Positions 26,087 through 35,097 of a stretch of DNA of 64,000 nt are shown here, one piece after another. Origin of the DNA: Carnobacterium maltaromaticum DSM 20342. Its GTDB lineage: Bacteria; Bacillota; Bacilli; Lactobacillales; Carnobacteriaceae. The translations under genes were made by a program, and so were the position numbers. How positions within the stretch are numbered: the stretch's first letter is position 1; every line of letters begins with the position of its first letter. Under the pieces are notes generated by a model. That model ran no database searches. It was not told the origin of the DNA and saw only the letters and a list, made by a program, of their open reading frames with translations. The stretch spans positions 3,023,130 to 3,087,129 of the forward strand of contig NZ_JQMX01000001.1 of NCBI RefSeq assembly GCF_000744945.1. The letters are read 5' to 3'.

Positions 26087-26653
26087 ATGATGAATCAATA
26101 CTTTTTAAAAGAAATTCCTATACTAAAAGAAAATTGGTCTAAAATTGAGCATTTATTTATTCCAAAAGAAATATCTGCTAAAACTGTTCTATTATCAGAA
26201 GGTGAAATTGCTAGTCATATCTATTTTATTGATAGTGGGGCACTAAGACTATGGAACAATGATGATGGACGAGATATCACTGTTCAATTTTTCTTTGAAA
26301 ATCAAATTGTAGCCTCTTTTGAAAGTTGGTATCAGAAAAAGCCAAGTATTTTTACTATTGAGAGTATTGAAAATACGACTGTAATTGCTTTAAGCTCGGA
26401 TTCATTTAATCAAATAATCAAACAATTTCCAGAAATCAATATGTATCTAACTAAATTAATAAGTGAACGTTTTGTCAGTTATACAAACTATTTTTTAACA
26501 CGTATCAAAGACTCTCCTGAAAAAAGGTATCAAGATTTAGTTGATAACGAGCCAGAAATAGTGGAACGTGTTCCTCAGCATTATATTGCTTCTTACTTGG
26601 GTATTACGCCTGTTTCCCTAAGCCGGATTAGAAATCGAATCAAATTAACATAA
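26087..26653 (+). CDS. Crp/Fnr-family regulator
   Basis: A 188-residue protein with a cyclic-nucleotide-binding-type beta barrel (about 20-115: LSEGEIASHIYFIDSGALRLW) and a short C-terminal helix-turn-helix (HYIASYLGITPVSLSRIRNRI). No cysteine cluster for an Fe-S centre is seen, and the effector is unknown. Start is MMNQ; the second ATG (26090) is equally possible. It lies just upstream of a quinone-reductase-type flavoprotein that it may control. Confidence 0.82.
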   Translation: MMNQYFLKEIPILKENWSKIEHLFIPKEISAKTVLLSEGEIASHIYFIDSGALRLWNNDDGRDITVQFFFENQIVASFESWYQKKPSIFTIESIENTTVIALSSDSFNQIIKQFPEINMYLTKLISERFVSYTNYFLTRIKDSPEKRYQDLVDNEPEIVERVPQHYIASYLGITPVSLSRIRNRIKLT

Positions 26654-26716
26654 GATAATGCGTTATTCTTGTTCATCCTTTAAACTACAGAGACAAACTA
26701 ATTGGAGGAATGAATA

Positions 26717-27304
26717 ATGAATATTGTAATCGTCTATAACCACCCATATAAAGGAAGTTTTTGTCATGCATTATTGGAATCAACAATAAAAGGTGCAAAA
26801 TTAGCTGGTCATACGGTTGATATAATTGATTTAGATAGTGATAAATTTAATCCAGTGATGTCTGGACAAGATTTACTGGCCTTTAGAAATCATGAGGCTT
26901 CTGATCCTCAAGCAATTGATTATATTAACCGAATTAAGAAAGCGGATCATCTTGTTCTTATTTTCCCAATTTGGTGGGAACTGATGCCGGCAATGATGAA
27001 AGGGTTTATTGACAAAGTAATTTTCCCTGGATCAACTTACAACTACACAAAATCTGGGTATGGAATGATTAGCACTTTAACCAAACTTAAATCTACAACT
27101 ATCATTACAACGATGAATACACCGAAAATAATCTATAGATTTATTTTTGGTAATGCACTCCAAAAAGCTCTAATTAAAGGAACTTTAAAAAAATCGGGTC
27201 TGAAAAATGTGAAATGGCATAGTTTTAATATGGTTAAAGCAAGTTCAGATACTACTAGAAAAAAATGGCTTAAACTTATTGAGAAAAAATTTTCTCATAA
27301 ATAA
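26717..27304 (+). CDS. NAD(P)H dehydrogenase (quinone), flavodoxin-like fold
   Basis: A 195-residue cytoplasmic flavoprotein of the YwrO/KefF/NQO type. It opens with IVIVYNHPYKGSFCHALLES and has the flavin-site LIFPIWWELMPAMMKGFIDKV. Such enzymes reduce quinones or act as modulators of ion efflux. A TTGGAGGA ribosome binding site lies before the ATG. The adjoining Crp-type regulator is likely to be functionally linked. Confidence 0.87.
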   Translation: MNIVIVYNHPYKGSFCHALLESTIKGAKLAGHTVDIIDLDSDKFNPVMSGQDLLAFRNHEASDPQAIDYINRIKKADHLVLIFPIWWELMPAMMKGFIDKVIFPGSTYNYTKSGYGMISTLTKLKSTTIITTMNTPKIIYRFIFGNALQKALIKGTLKKSGLKNVKWHSFNMVKASSDTTRKKWLKLIEKKFSHK

Positions 27305-27415
27305 GATACACAGATGAAACTAAGTATTAAAATTGAAATCTTATCATTTAACTATTAAAACTCTTGATATTATTTTATTGTCATAAAAAGAATTACAAAC
27401 GTCATGGATGAAAAT

Positions 27416-27460
27416 AAAAAGCATAAAGACAGGTCATTTTGACTGTCTTTACGCTTTTTT
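27416..27460. terminator. Bidirectional terminator
   Basis: TAAAGACAG (27424-27432) and CTGTCTTTA (27443-27451) form a perfect stem extended by AAAAAGC/GCTTTTTT. It separates the flavoprotein gene from convergent asnA. Confidence 0.85.
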
Positions 27461-27479
27461 ATTTGAATTAAGGCTTACT

Positions 27480-28484
27480 CTATAGTAAGAAAATCTTCCC
27501 ATCACAGGCTTCAATTGTTTCATCATCCCACAAGGAAACTTGAACCTCACCAATATGTGCTTTGCCTAGTAAAAGCATGCACATCCGACTTTGGCCAATC
27601 CCGCCACCAATAGTTAAAGGCAACTCGTTGTTTGCTACTTGTTTATGAAAATCAAAAGCTAATCGATCTGTTGCATTGGCTTTTTCCAGCTGTTCCAAAA
27701 GCGATTTGTCATCAACCCGAATTCCCATGCTAGAAAGCTCCATCGCACATTTTAAAGGTTCATGCCAAAATAGTAAATCGCCATTAAGTGACCAATCGTC
27801 ATAATCAGGCGCTCGATGATCGTGAGACTCACCATCGTTTAACGCCGCCCCAATTTGCATAATAAAGGTTGTTGGATGCTCTTTTACATAAGCATGTTCT
27901 CGGTCTTTTGAACTTAGTCCCGGATACAGGTCAGCCAATTCCTGACTTGTAATAAATGAAACCTTTGTTTGAATCGGTATGTTCACACTAGGGTATTTAG
28001 TATGCAAGCGGCTAGCTGTTTCAGCCATCGCATTAACTAGCCCTTGGACAACTTCTTTTAAGTAATCAATTGTGCGTTGTTCTTTTGAAATCACTCGTTC
28101 CCAATCCCATTGATCCACGTAGATTGAGTGTAGATTATCTAAGACTTCATCGCGACGAATCGCATTCATATCGGCATACAATCCGTTTCCAGCGTGAAAA
28201 TCATATTGCTTTAGTGCCACGCGTTTCCATTTAGCAAGGGAATGTACAACTTCACCATTATTTTTTAAGGAAGGCACATCAAATTGAACAGGGCGTTCAA
28301 CGCCGCTTAGATTATCATTTAAGCCAGATTGTTGATGAACAAAAAGTGGAGCTGAAACTCGTTTTAGTTTTAAGCTACCTGTTAAAGCTTCTTCAAAGCA
28401 ACGTTTGATAAAGCCAATTGCAGTTTGTGTGTCATACACATTTAAGACAGATTCATAGTTTGTTGGAATAATTGTTTTTTTGAT
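27480..28484 (-). CDS. asnA: Aspartate--ammonia ligase (AsnA) without a standard start codon
   Basis: The enzyme makes asparagine from aspartate and ammonia. The sequence is a full class II-tRNA-synthetase-like AsnA (SGLNDNLSGVERPV, VVHSLAKWKR, YVDQWDWE, RAPDYDDW, SSMGIRVD, GGGIGQSR). The family's N-terminus (KKTIIPTNYESVLN) is encoded in frame just upstream of the first usable start, GTG 28439. The codon where ATG is expected is ATC (28482-28484), 8 bases after AGAGGTG. Either ATC initiates, a shorter GTG product is made, or translation is impaired. I use the ATC position because homology and the ribosome binding site support it. Confidence 0.85.
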   Translation of the reverse strand: MKKTIIPTNYESVLNVYDTQTAIGFIKRCFEEALTGSLKLKRVSAPLFVHQQSGLNDNLSGVERPVQFDVPSLKNNGEVVHSLAKWKRVALKQYDFHAGNGLYADMNAIRRDEVLDNLHSIYVDQWDWERVISKEQRTIDYLKEVVQGLVNAMAETASRLHTKYPSVNIPIQTKVSFITSQELADLYPGLSSKDREHAYVKEHPTTFIMQIGAALNDGESHDHRAPDYDDWSLNGDLLFWHEPLKCAMELSSMGIRVDDKSLLEQLEKANATDRLAFDFHKQVANNELPLTIGGGIGQSRMCMLLLGKAHIGEVQVSLWDDETIEACDGKIFLL

Positions 28485-28520
28485 AGGACATGCACCTCTT
28501 TTTTTAATTGTATTCTCATT

Positions 28521-28529
28521 ATTCTACCA
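28521..28529 (-). promoter_or_regulatory. Extended -10 element of asnA
   Basis: On the minus strand TGGTAGAAT (TG, one base, TAGAAT) lies 37 bases before the presumed asnA start. The rest of 28530-28806 is a divergent control region shared with the bile salt hydrolase and holds no other gene that I can see. Confidence 0.45.
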
Positions 28530-28806
28530 TAAAAAAGAGTAGAGGAGGATATTTTTTTAGATGGGGTTAAAATAACTATATCTTGCTGTACCAGTCAATG
28601 GTTTAACTTTATCTATAAAAAGATAGGCATACATAAATTATAGAACATAAGTTGGAACTCTAATTTGGACCTTAAATCAATTCCTAAATTCTGTTATTGT
28701 TAGAATTAAATAACTGATATCAATATTTGTATCATGTGCATATTATAGTTAGGAAGAGTATAATAAATTTGTAAGAATAAAAAAAATTCAAGATGGAGGT
28801 TATAAA

Positions 28807-29781
28807 ATGTGTACAGCAGTTACCTATGTAACAAATGATCATTATTTTGGCCGGAATTTAGATTTAGATTTTTCTTATAACGAAACGGTGACAATTACCC
28901 CAAGAAACTTCGTGTTTCCTTACCGCCATGTATCTGATATATCCCAGCACTATGCCATAATTGGGATGGCAACGGTAGTGAATAACTACCCTTTATATTA
29001 TGATGCAACCAATGAAAAAGGGTTGAGTATGGCTGGTTTGAATTTTCCTGAAAATGCTGTCTATTTCCCAGAAGCTACAGGAAAAGATAACATTGCTCCG
29101 TTTGAATTTATTCCTTGGTTGTTAGGGCAATGTGGGACTATAAAAGAAGTTAGAGAACTCTTAGAAAAAATAAACTTAGTCAATACTAATTTTAGTGACG
29201 AACTTCCATTATCGCCGCTTCACTGGATGATTACAGATCAGCAGGAGTCAATTGTAGTGGAACAAACAAAAAATGGCTTAGCGATTTATGAAAATCCTGT
29301 TGGAGTCATGACAAACAATCCAACGTTTGATTATCAACTTTTCAACTTAAATAATTATCGACATGTATCACCAATCACACCAAATAATTTGTTTTCCAAG
29401 GAAATTGATTTAGATATTTACAGTCGAGGGATGGGGGGAATTGGTTTACCTGGAGATCTTTCATCTGCCTCACGTTTTGTTAAAGTTGCTTTTACAAAAT
29501 TAAATTCAGTTTCAGGGACATCCGAATCAGAAAGTATTAGCCAGTTTTTCCAAATATTAGGTTCAGTTACTCAACAAAGAGGCTTATGCGAAGTTGGTGA
29601 TGGCAAGTATGAATATACGATTTATTCATCTTGTTGCAATATGGATAAAGGAATTTACTATTATACAACTTATGAAAACAGTCAAATTACTGGGGTTGAT
29701 ATGCACAAAGAGAATTTAGATGGTACTAAACTCGTCAACTATTCATTAGTTTCTGGTCAGCAAATTAATTTTGTGAATTAG
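28807..29781 (+). CDS. Choloylglycine hydrolase / bile salt hydrolase
   Basis: A 324-residue Ntn-hydrolase that removes glycine or taurine from conjugated bile salts, or hydrolyses penicillin V in related members. The catalytic residues expected for the family are visible: Cys2 exposed after Met removal, Arg16 and Asp19 in YFGRNLDLD, and Asn in NNPTFDYQ. No signal peptide, so cytoplasmic. GGAGG lies upstream of the ATG. Bile hydrolysis suggests gut association, but penicillin V acylase activity cannot be excluded. Confidence 0.87.
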   Translation: MCTAVTYVTNDHYFGRNLDLDFSYNETVTITPRNFVFPYRHVSDISQHYAIIGMATVVNNYPLYYDATNEKGLSMAGLNFPENAVYFPEATGKDNIAPFEFIPWLLGQCGTIKEVRELLEKINLVNTNFSDELPLSPLHWMITDQQESIVVEQTKNGLAIYENPVGVMTNNPTFDYQLFNLNNYRHVSPITPNNLFSKEIDLDIYSRGMGGIGLPGDLSSASRFVKVAFTKLNSVSGTSESESISQFFQILGSVTQQRGLCEVGDGKYEYTIYSSCCNMDKGIYYYTTYENSQITGVDMHKENLDGTKLVNYSLVSGQQINFVN

Positions 29782-29809
29782 CTCAACTAGGTGAATGGAG
29801 AAAAATAAA

Positions 29810-30435
29810 ATGGATATATCGGAACAATTAGCAGAAGTTGTGAAAGTATCAAATGGTTTTAAACCTATGAAGGAATTAGCTGACCATTTAGTCAATCAAC
29901 ATACAGATAAAGAGCTTCCAGTGTTGGCTCATAAGTTGTTTGAATCAACAGACTATCAAATCAGAATGGTGGCAGTCTTTTTATTTGGCAAGCTAGCAGC
30001 AAAAGATGCGAATAGTTTAAGCTTTTTGCAAGAGATAGTTGCCAAAGATGAAAATTGGCGAGTTCAAGAAATACTAGCGATGGCATTTGACAATTTTTGT
30101 AAAGATACTGGGTATGAAGAATCTTTAGCCACGATTAAAAGTTGGCTCACAGCTGAAGATTTACACACACGTAGGGCTGCATCTGAGGGACTAAGAATTT
30201 GGACAAGTCGACTGTATTTTAAAGAAAATCCAGAGGTGGCTATTCACTTGCTAGCTTTATTGAAAAATGATTACAGTGAATATGTCAGAAAATCTTGTGG
30301 CAATGCCTTAAGAGATATTAGTAAAAATTCCCTGAAAAGGTTCTTCATGAGATCTCGAAATGGGGAACTAGTAAGAATGAATCACAGGTGAAAAAGCTTA
30401 TTTTAAAAAATAAAAAACTACTAACTTTGGATTAG
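29810..30435 (+). pseudogene. AlkD-like DNA alkylation repair / HEAT-repeat protein, frameshifted
   Basis: HEAT-like repeats (LPVLAHKLFESTDYQIRMVAVFLFGKLA, WRVQEILAMAFDNF, VRKSCGNALRDISK) match the AlkD-type DNA glycosylase family. After DISK the frame breaks: a run of five A at 30323-30327 should be six. Restoring one A gives a natural C-terminus, KFPEKVLHEISKWG, running to the stop at 30433-30435. As it stands the gene ends at 30391 with an unrelated 16-residue tail. Start is ATG 29810, with GGAG upstream. A sequencing error is possible. Confidence 0.8.
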
Positions 30436-30617
30436 ATTTTGTATTCATGGCAAGAATGTTAGATTGATTTTCAATCGGAAGGTCACTTCCATTCTATAGT
30501 AAGGTTTACTAAAAATGAAATATATAAGTTTCTCCCTTTTGAGTAAGTTGATTTGACTGACTTCAATTTGGAAAGCTTATATCCTGCATTCCCGAATTGT
30601 GTAACGATAATCACTCG

Positions 30618-30655
30618 AAAAACCGCTATAACGATTGATATATAGCGGTTTTTTT
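30618..30655 (+). terminator. Terminator near the left end of the IS
   Basis: AAAAACCGCTATA (30618-30630) pairs with TATAGCGGTTTTT (30641-30653), followed by T. It would block read-through transcription from outside into the transposase gene. A CTCGTTATA/TATAACGAG inverted repeat (30668-30695) surrounds the likely transposase promoter (TATAAT). Confidence 0.75.
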
Positions 30656-30705
30656 GTAGACTTATAACTCGTTATATAATATAATGTATAACGAGGAGTG
30701 TTGAT

Positions 30706-32310
30706 ATGGCAGTTATTTTTCAGACAAACAAGAAAACGGGCATTACTTATGCCTATCAGAATGAACCCTACTGGGATAAGGAAAAGCAACAATCACGCGC
30801 TAAGAGGACACTGATTGGAAAAGTCGATCCGGTTACAGGTGAAATCGTCCCAACACGTTCGTACAAAAAGAAACCGGCCCCGACTTCATCGGAAGTTAAG
30901 CCAGGGCCGATTCCAATGACACAAGTCCGAAGAATCTTCTATGGGGCAGGTTATCTGCTCGATCAAATTGGCAAGCAGACAGGCGTATACGCGGACCTTA
31001 AGGCCATCTTCCCGGAGCATTATAAGCAAATTCTGTCGATCGCCTATTACTTGATTCTCGAAGAGAATAACGCCTTGAGTCGTTTTTCCCATTGGCAAAA
31101 ACTGCATCATCACCCGTATTGCCAGGATATTCCTTCACAACGAAGCAGCGACCTATTCCAAGCAATCGATGAGGAAGGCCGGATGGCCTTCTTTCAGAAA
31201 CAAGGCAACCGCCGGATGGAAAAGGAGTATTGGGCATTTGACACTACGTCGATATCGAGTTACTCAGAGGTCTTATCGCAAGTGAAGAAGGGACGAAACA
31301 AGGAACACGACCGCTTGCCACAAATCAACTTGGCACTCTTGTTTGGGGCGCAATCCGGACTGCCCTTTTATTACCGCAAGCTCTCCGGAAATATCACCGA
31401 TGTTAAAACGGTTCGGCAACTCATGAAGGAATTTGATGTAATGGGCTACAAAAAGGTCAACGTGATATTTGATCGAGGTTTTTACAGCAAGGATAATATC
31501 AACGCCTTGTATAAACACCACCAGAAATTCGTGATAGGAGTGCAACTCAAACTCAAATATGTCAAGGGTGTGTTGGAAGCGGAACGTGAGAACTTGAAAC
31601 TTTGGTCAAACTTCGAAACACAGTTCACCACCTACGGTGTATGTCGCACAATAAACTGGGAATACGAACAGGAACGTCCGTATAAAGGTGATGTGATAAA
31701 ATTGGAAAAGCGCGCGTATCTGCATCTGTTCTACAATCCTGAAAAAGCGATTAAAGATCAGGTAGACATGAACGACTATCTGACAGCCCTTCACCAAGAT
31801 CTGAAGGAAAATACACTAAAAGATTATCGTATGAAAGATTATGATAAGTACTTCGAAGTTACTGAGACACCTAAACGAGGGAAGAAAATCACGCCTAAAG
31901 AAGAGGCGATGCGCAATGCGGTTAGAAATTATGGTTACTTCGCCTTGCTTTCTAATGAGGTCAATGATCCGTTTGAAGCGTTGTCTCTTTATCGCAGCAA
32001 GGATGTTGTTGAAAAAGCCTTCGGCAATTTAAAAGAGCGCCTCAACTTCAGAAGAATGCAAGTTTCATCCGAATTGTCCCTGAATGGGAAGCTTTTTGTG
32101 GAATTCATCGCCTTAATCTACTTATCCTACGTGAAAAAGAAGATGCAGGATGCCGAGCTATTTAACCAATGGACCCTTCAAGGTGTACTGGACGAACTGG
32201 ACATGATTGAATTATTTGAGGCCCCCGGGCACGGTCGCGTGTTGGGAGAGGTTACGACGAAGCAGAAGGAATTATACGAGGCGTTAGGCGTTGCCCTTCC
32301 CTCGTTATAA
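30706..32310 (+). CDS. IS1634-family DDE transposase
   Basis: A 534-residue transposase of the IS4 superfamily. The likely catalytic residues are Asp near 177 (WAFDTTSIS), Asp near 255 (VIFDRGFYS) and Glu near 436 (DVVEKAFGNLKERL). The ATG follows GAGGAG-like sequence, and the stop abuts the right inverted repeat. The frame is uninterrupted, so the element may be active. Confidence 0.92.
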   Translation: MAVIFQTNKKTGITYAYQNEPYWDKEKQQSRAKRTLIGKVDPVTGEIVPTRSYKKKPAPTSSEVKPGPIPMTQVRRIFYGAGYLLDQIGKQTGVYADLKAIFPEHYKQILSIAYYLILEENNALSRFSHWQKLHHHPYCQDIPSQRSSDLFQAIDEEGRMAFFQKQGNRRMEKEYWAFDTTSISSYSEVLSQVKKGRNKEHDRLPQINLALLFGAQSGLPFYYRKLSGNITDVKTVRQLMKEFDVMGYKKVNVIFDRGFYSKDNINALYKHHQKFVIGVQLKLKYVKGVLEAERENLKLWSNFETQFTTYGVCRTINWEYEQERPYKGDVIKLEKRAYLHLFYNPEKAIKDQVDMNDYLTALHQDLKENTLKDYRMKDYDKYFEVTETPKRGKKITPKEEAMRNAVRNYGYFALLSNEVNDPFEALSLYRSKDVVEKAFGNLKERLNFRRMQVSSELSLNGKLFVEFIALIYLSYVKKKMQDAELFNQWTLQGVLDELDMIELFEAPGHGRVLGEVTTKQKELYEALGVALPSL

Positions 32311-32490
32311 ATTCCGGGAATTCAGGTTATATGTTTCTTTTTTTGTTCGCAATATTCTTAAAATGAACGGAAAAGGCTACATAAAAGCAATTAGATTCGA
32401 AATGTTACAATCATTTGCGCAATTGATAATTACATTTGATAGAATAGAAGGAGGTTTTCGTATATCTTTAAATGAATAGGAGGAATCAAA

Positions 32491-32928
32491 ATGACAAAAT
32501 TTAATGAAAGAATTTATGCGCTGAGAAAAGCGAATAACTTTACGCAAGAAGAAATTGCACAAGAATTAAAAGTATCTAGGCAAACAATTTCTAATTGGGA
32601 AACAGGTACAGCCCAACCAACAATTGATAAGGTTATTGAGTTGGCGAATGTATTTGATGTATCCATGGATGAACTAATTGGACGTTCTAAAAATAAGACT
32701 AAAAAAGCAAGCGGAATTTTACTTAGTTTATTAAATCAAGTCGTCACATTATATTTAACGCCAGTTACGGATGTCCTCTTGTCTATTGGAAGAACAGAAA
32801 TCAAAAACTGCAAAATTATTGAAGTCAATCCAACTAGTATTCGAATTAGGATGGAAGATAAAAATCAACAAGTCGAAAATTTGATTTTTATTAAGGATAT
32901 TTTAGGTTTCGAAAAGGAGGTCAATTAG
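32491..32928 (+). CDS. XRE-family transcriptional regulator
   Basis: A 145-residue protein with an N-terminal helix-turn-helix (residues 1-65: FTQEEIAQELKVSRQTISNWETG) and a C-terminal beta-rich domain of unknown family (IKNCKIIEVNPTSIRIRMEDKNQQVENLIFIKDI). GGAGG precedes the ATG. The next gene begins one base after its stop, so the two form an operon. Its target is not evident. Confidence 0.82.
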   Translation: MTKFNERIYALRKANNFTQEEIAQELKVSRQTISNWETGTAQPTIDKVIELANVFDVSMDELIGRSKNKTKKASGILLSLLNQVVTLYLTPVTDVLLSIGRTEIKNCKIIEVNPTSIRIRMEDKNQQVENLIFIKDILGFEKEVN

Positions 32929-32929
32929 G

Positions 32930-33292
32930 ATGTGGTGGATTGTTTTACTAATTATTGCCTATATGCTTTTCTCAAGATTAGATGACATAATTGAACTTTC
33001 TAAAAGCAAAAGTCCAGATTATCAAAAAGAAGTGGAACAACGACAATACGAGAATCAGCAGGAGCGAAAAGAAATTACGCAACAATTAAGAGCACTGATT
33101 GGATCAGAATGTCGAATAAAAAGTTCTGATTTGATTTATATGTCAAATGGGTCTAGTGAAATAAAAGCAAAAATTAGTCAGGTTGATGATGATTGGGTTG
33201 AAGTTTTAACGCTAAGGAAAAAAAAGTACCTAAAAGTATATATTAAGATTGAAAGTATTAATAGCTTGTCGAAGATAGTTGCAGAAGAATAA
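32930..33292 (+). CDS. Small membrane-anchored protein of unknown function
   Basis: A 120-residue protein with a single N-terminal transmembrane segment (WWIVLLIIAYMLF), a charged coiled-coil-like stretch (about 30-60) and a C-terminal beta domain (SSEIKAKISQVDDDWVEVLTLRKKKYLKVYIKIESI). The C-terminal domain resembles in pattern that of the XRE protein upstream. AAGGAGG lies within the end of the previous gene. It is probably a partner of that regulator. Confidence 0.65.
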   Translation: MWWIVLLIIAYMLFSRLDDIIELSKSKSPDYQKEVEQRQYENQQERKEITQQLRALIGSECRIKSSDLIYMSNGSSEIKAKISQVDDDWVEVLTLRKKKYLKVYIKIESINSLSKIVAEE

Positions 33293-33395
33293 TTTTTATT
33301 AAAAATCAGTAATTGATGATGAGTGGGATACTTATTAGATGATAGTTTTAGATTGACTAGTCTACCAATTTTCAAGAACTTGAAATAAAATAAAA

Positions 33396-33437
33396 AGGAA
33401 AACAAGTCGTATGGTAAATCATACGACTTGTTTTCCT
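33396..33437. terminator. Strong bidirectional terminator
   Basis: A perfect 18-bp stem (33396-33413 with 33420-33437, GGAAAACAAGTCGTATG in the 5' arm) with A- and T-rich flanks separates convergent genes. The stop codon of the ClC gene lies in its loop. Confidence 0.88.
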
Positions 33438-34633
33438 CTTTTTGTCTGAATTACTTTTAGTAATAATGCAGTCAATAAAATGATTGGTAAAATTTGAACT
33501 GGGAAAAATAATGCTATAAAAATGGCTAGGCCAAGTGGAGATTGTAAAATTGAAATCGTCATAGCAGTAGCGACTGTTGCCACAATAAAAACTGTATCAA
33601 AGTTAGGAAGTAGTTGTGATAGACCAAAACCAAGTAGAATCGCTGAAAAGACAATTGGAAAAATATCGCCACCAATCCAACCAGTGTTTAGACAAACTTG
33701 TAAAAAAACAAGCTTGATAATAACAACACATACTAACAGTAAGGTGGAAAAATGCAGATATTCTTTAGGAACAGCTCCAAGAGTTACTTGACCTGAAAAA
33801 AGTAAGTTTGGTGTAAACATTCCAACGATGAAGATTGCAAAAGATCCAATTAGTGCTTTTTTTATAGGTTGGTCAGACCAAAAATTCATCCAATCTGCCA
33901 TTTTTCTTTTGAACAAATTATATAATTTGCCAGCTAGCACTCCAAAAATAACTAGGGGAACAAATAACCAGAAATCTTTTAACTCCCAATAGGTCATCCC
34001 CATTTTACTGATAAAAGAGGGTTGATTCGTGTACTTCATCAATACGATAAAAGCAAATAGGCCATTCAGAATATAGAAAATAATGACATATTTTTTAGTT
34101 GCAGCTAATTTTTCATTGGTATTTTTAGGGTTATAAGTTAATAAATAGCGTGTCGGATGGAACATATGGCCTAATCGTTCCAGTGGCTTTAGCGCCGCAA
34201 AACTTTCTCGGTTGAAAAAAAGATACCTAATTTTGTCTGCTTGCCAAACCGATAACATAACGATAGCCCCCAGCAAGGCTGCTTCAGGTCCAACACCCGC
34301 ACCGAAAATTAAGATCAGCAAGGCAGTCAGTAAGCTTTTAAAGACTGGTCGATAATTCACCGTTTTATGCTCTTTTAATTGTTGGATTGTATGATGAGCT
34401 GTTTGTGGATAGTCTCCCCATTTTCCACGTAAACTCCCCACAATTAAACCACCCAGTAAGCAAAATAATAAGATGGTCAGCGTTTTAAAGGTATTATTGG
34501 TTAAGAGAATGTGCCATAAATAATGTGAAATGTTACTTTCTAAATAGATAAAAGCAAATGAAATGGCCCCAATAAATGTACTTAATAACGCTCCATAAAG
34601 AATAATCCGAATGCTTAAAGCTAATTTGTTCAT
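33419..34633 (-). CDS. ClC-type voltage-gated chloride channel/transporter
   Basis: A 404-residue integral membrane protein with about ten hydrophobic segments. Two signatures point to ClC: GAGVGPEAALLGAIV (near 114-128), corresponding to the gating-glutamate loop, and GWIGGDIFPIVFSAILLGFG near the C-terminus. It has no CBS domains. The sequence is divergent from classical ClC (GVGPEA rather than GREGP), so a distinct anion specificity is possible. Monocistronic on the minus strand. Confidence 0.72.
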   Translation of the reverse strand: MNKLALSIRIILYGALLSTFIGAISFAFIYLESNISHYLWHILLTNNTFKTLTILLFCLLGGLIVGSLRGKWGDYPQTAHHTIQQLKEHKTVNYRPVFKSLLTALLILIFGAGVGPEAALLGAIVMLSVWQADKIRYLFFNRESFAALKPLERLGHMFHPTRYLLTYNPKNTNEKLAATKKYVIIFYILNGLFAFIVLMKYTNQPSFISKMGMTYWELKDFWLFVPLVIFGVLAGKLYNLFKRKMADWMNFWSDQPIKKALIGSFAIFIVGMFTPNLLFSGQVTLGAVPKEYLHFSTLLLVCVVIIKLVFLQVCLNTGWIGGDIFPIVFSAILLGFGLSQLLPNFDTVFIVATVATAMTISILQSPLGLAIFIALFFPVQILPIILLTALLLKVIQTKRGKQVV

Positions 34634-34947
34634 GTGCTGTATCTCCTCTGTATCTGTTCTAAATAATTTCTAAAGTAACTTTTGATAATAAATAAGCCTC
34701 TTTTTTTATTACACTTCTATTAGTTTACCATAAAAAAATAAGAATGCATTTTTTATCTAATGTAAATCTGCTAGGCTGTTCATCCAATCACTCTTAAGTT
34801 GTAACTGCTTTTTTTGATGAAGATATACTTTGGTTTCACAATTAATATACGACACTTCTGTAACTGGATTGTCAATATTTTGTATCTTATCCATTATTTC
34901 AATTATATTTGTCATTCCAAAAGAAAGGAAAGGCTAATTTTAAAACC

Positions 34948-34993
34948 AAAAGAAGCAAGTAACGAGATGACATTGTTACTTGCTTCTTTTTTG
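34948..34993 (-). terminator. Terminator for the XRE regulator gene
   Basis: AAAAGAAGCAAGTAAC (34948-34963) pairs perfectly with GTTACTTGCTTCTTTT (34975-34990). On the minus strand it is followed by TTTTGGTTTT. Between it and the ClC start (34634-34947) I see no gene, only AT-rich sequence with the ClC ribosome binding site and presumed promoter. Confidence 0.75.
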
Positions 34994-34995
34994 TT

Positions 34996-35097
34996 TTAAT
35001 GAGTAGGTTCTATTAAAAAGATAGGGTGCTCAATCCCAGAATTAAAAAGCGGACAATCTTCTTGATTGTATTTCTTATATAAATGGCTACAAGCTGT
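34996..35097 (-). pseudogene. Protein-like tail in frame after the XRE gene stop
   Basis: Directly after the TAA stop of the XRE gene (35098-35100) the same frame stays open for 33 codons, starting TACSHLYKKYNQEDCPLF and ending IFLIEPTH. It then stops just before the terminator. Cys/aromatic-rich composition and the terminator position suggest it is or was coding. It could be a former C-terminus cut off by a new stop, or the remnant of a second gene. Confidence 0.35.

Larger units (their letters stand above)
30583..32326 (+). mobile_element. Complete insertion sequence, IS1634-like
   Basis: The 1744-bp element has terminal inverted repeats CCTGCATTCCCGAATT (30583-30598) and AATTCCGGGAATTCAGG (32310-32326), with about two mismatches. 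It is flanked on both sides by the same hexamer TTATAT (30577-30582 and 32327-32332), a target duplication. It carries one intact transposase. Its base composition is visibly richer in G+C than the surroundings, indicating recent arrival. The right inverted repeat starts at the transposase stop. Confidence 0.9.

Noticed and set aside
23432..27304. Genomic island or defence system in the regulator-rich stretch
   Set aside because: No integrase, toxin-antitoxin pair, nuclease or helicase genes; base composition matches the neighbourhood. Ordinary small regulator-enzyme pairs explain it.
34814..34999. Plus-strand 61-codon frame upstream of the XRE gene terminator
   Set aside because: No ribosome binding site and its end runs through the terminator hairpin; composition is not protein-like.
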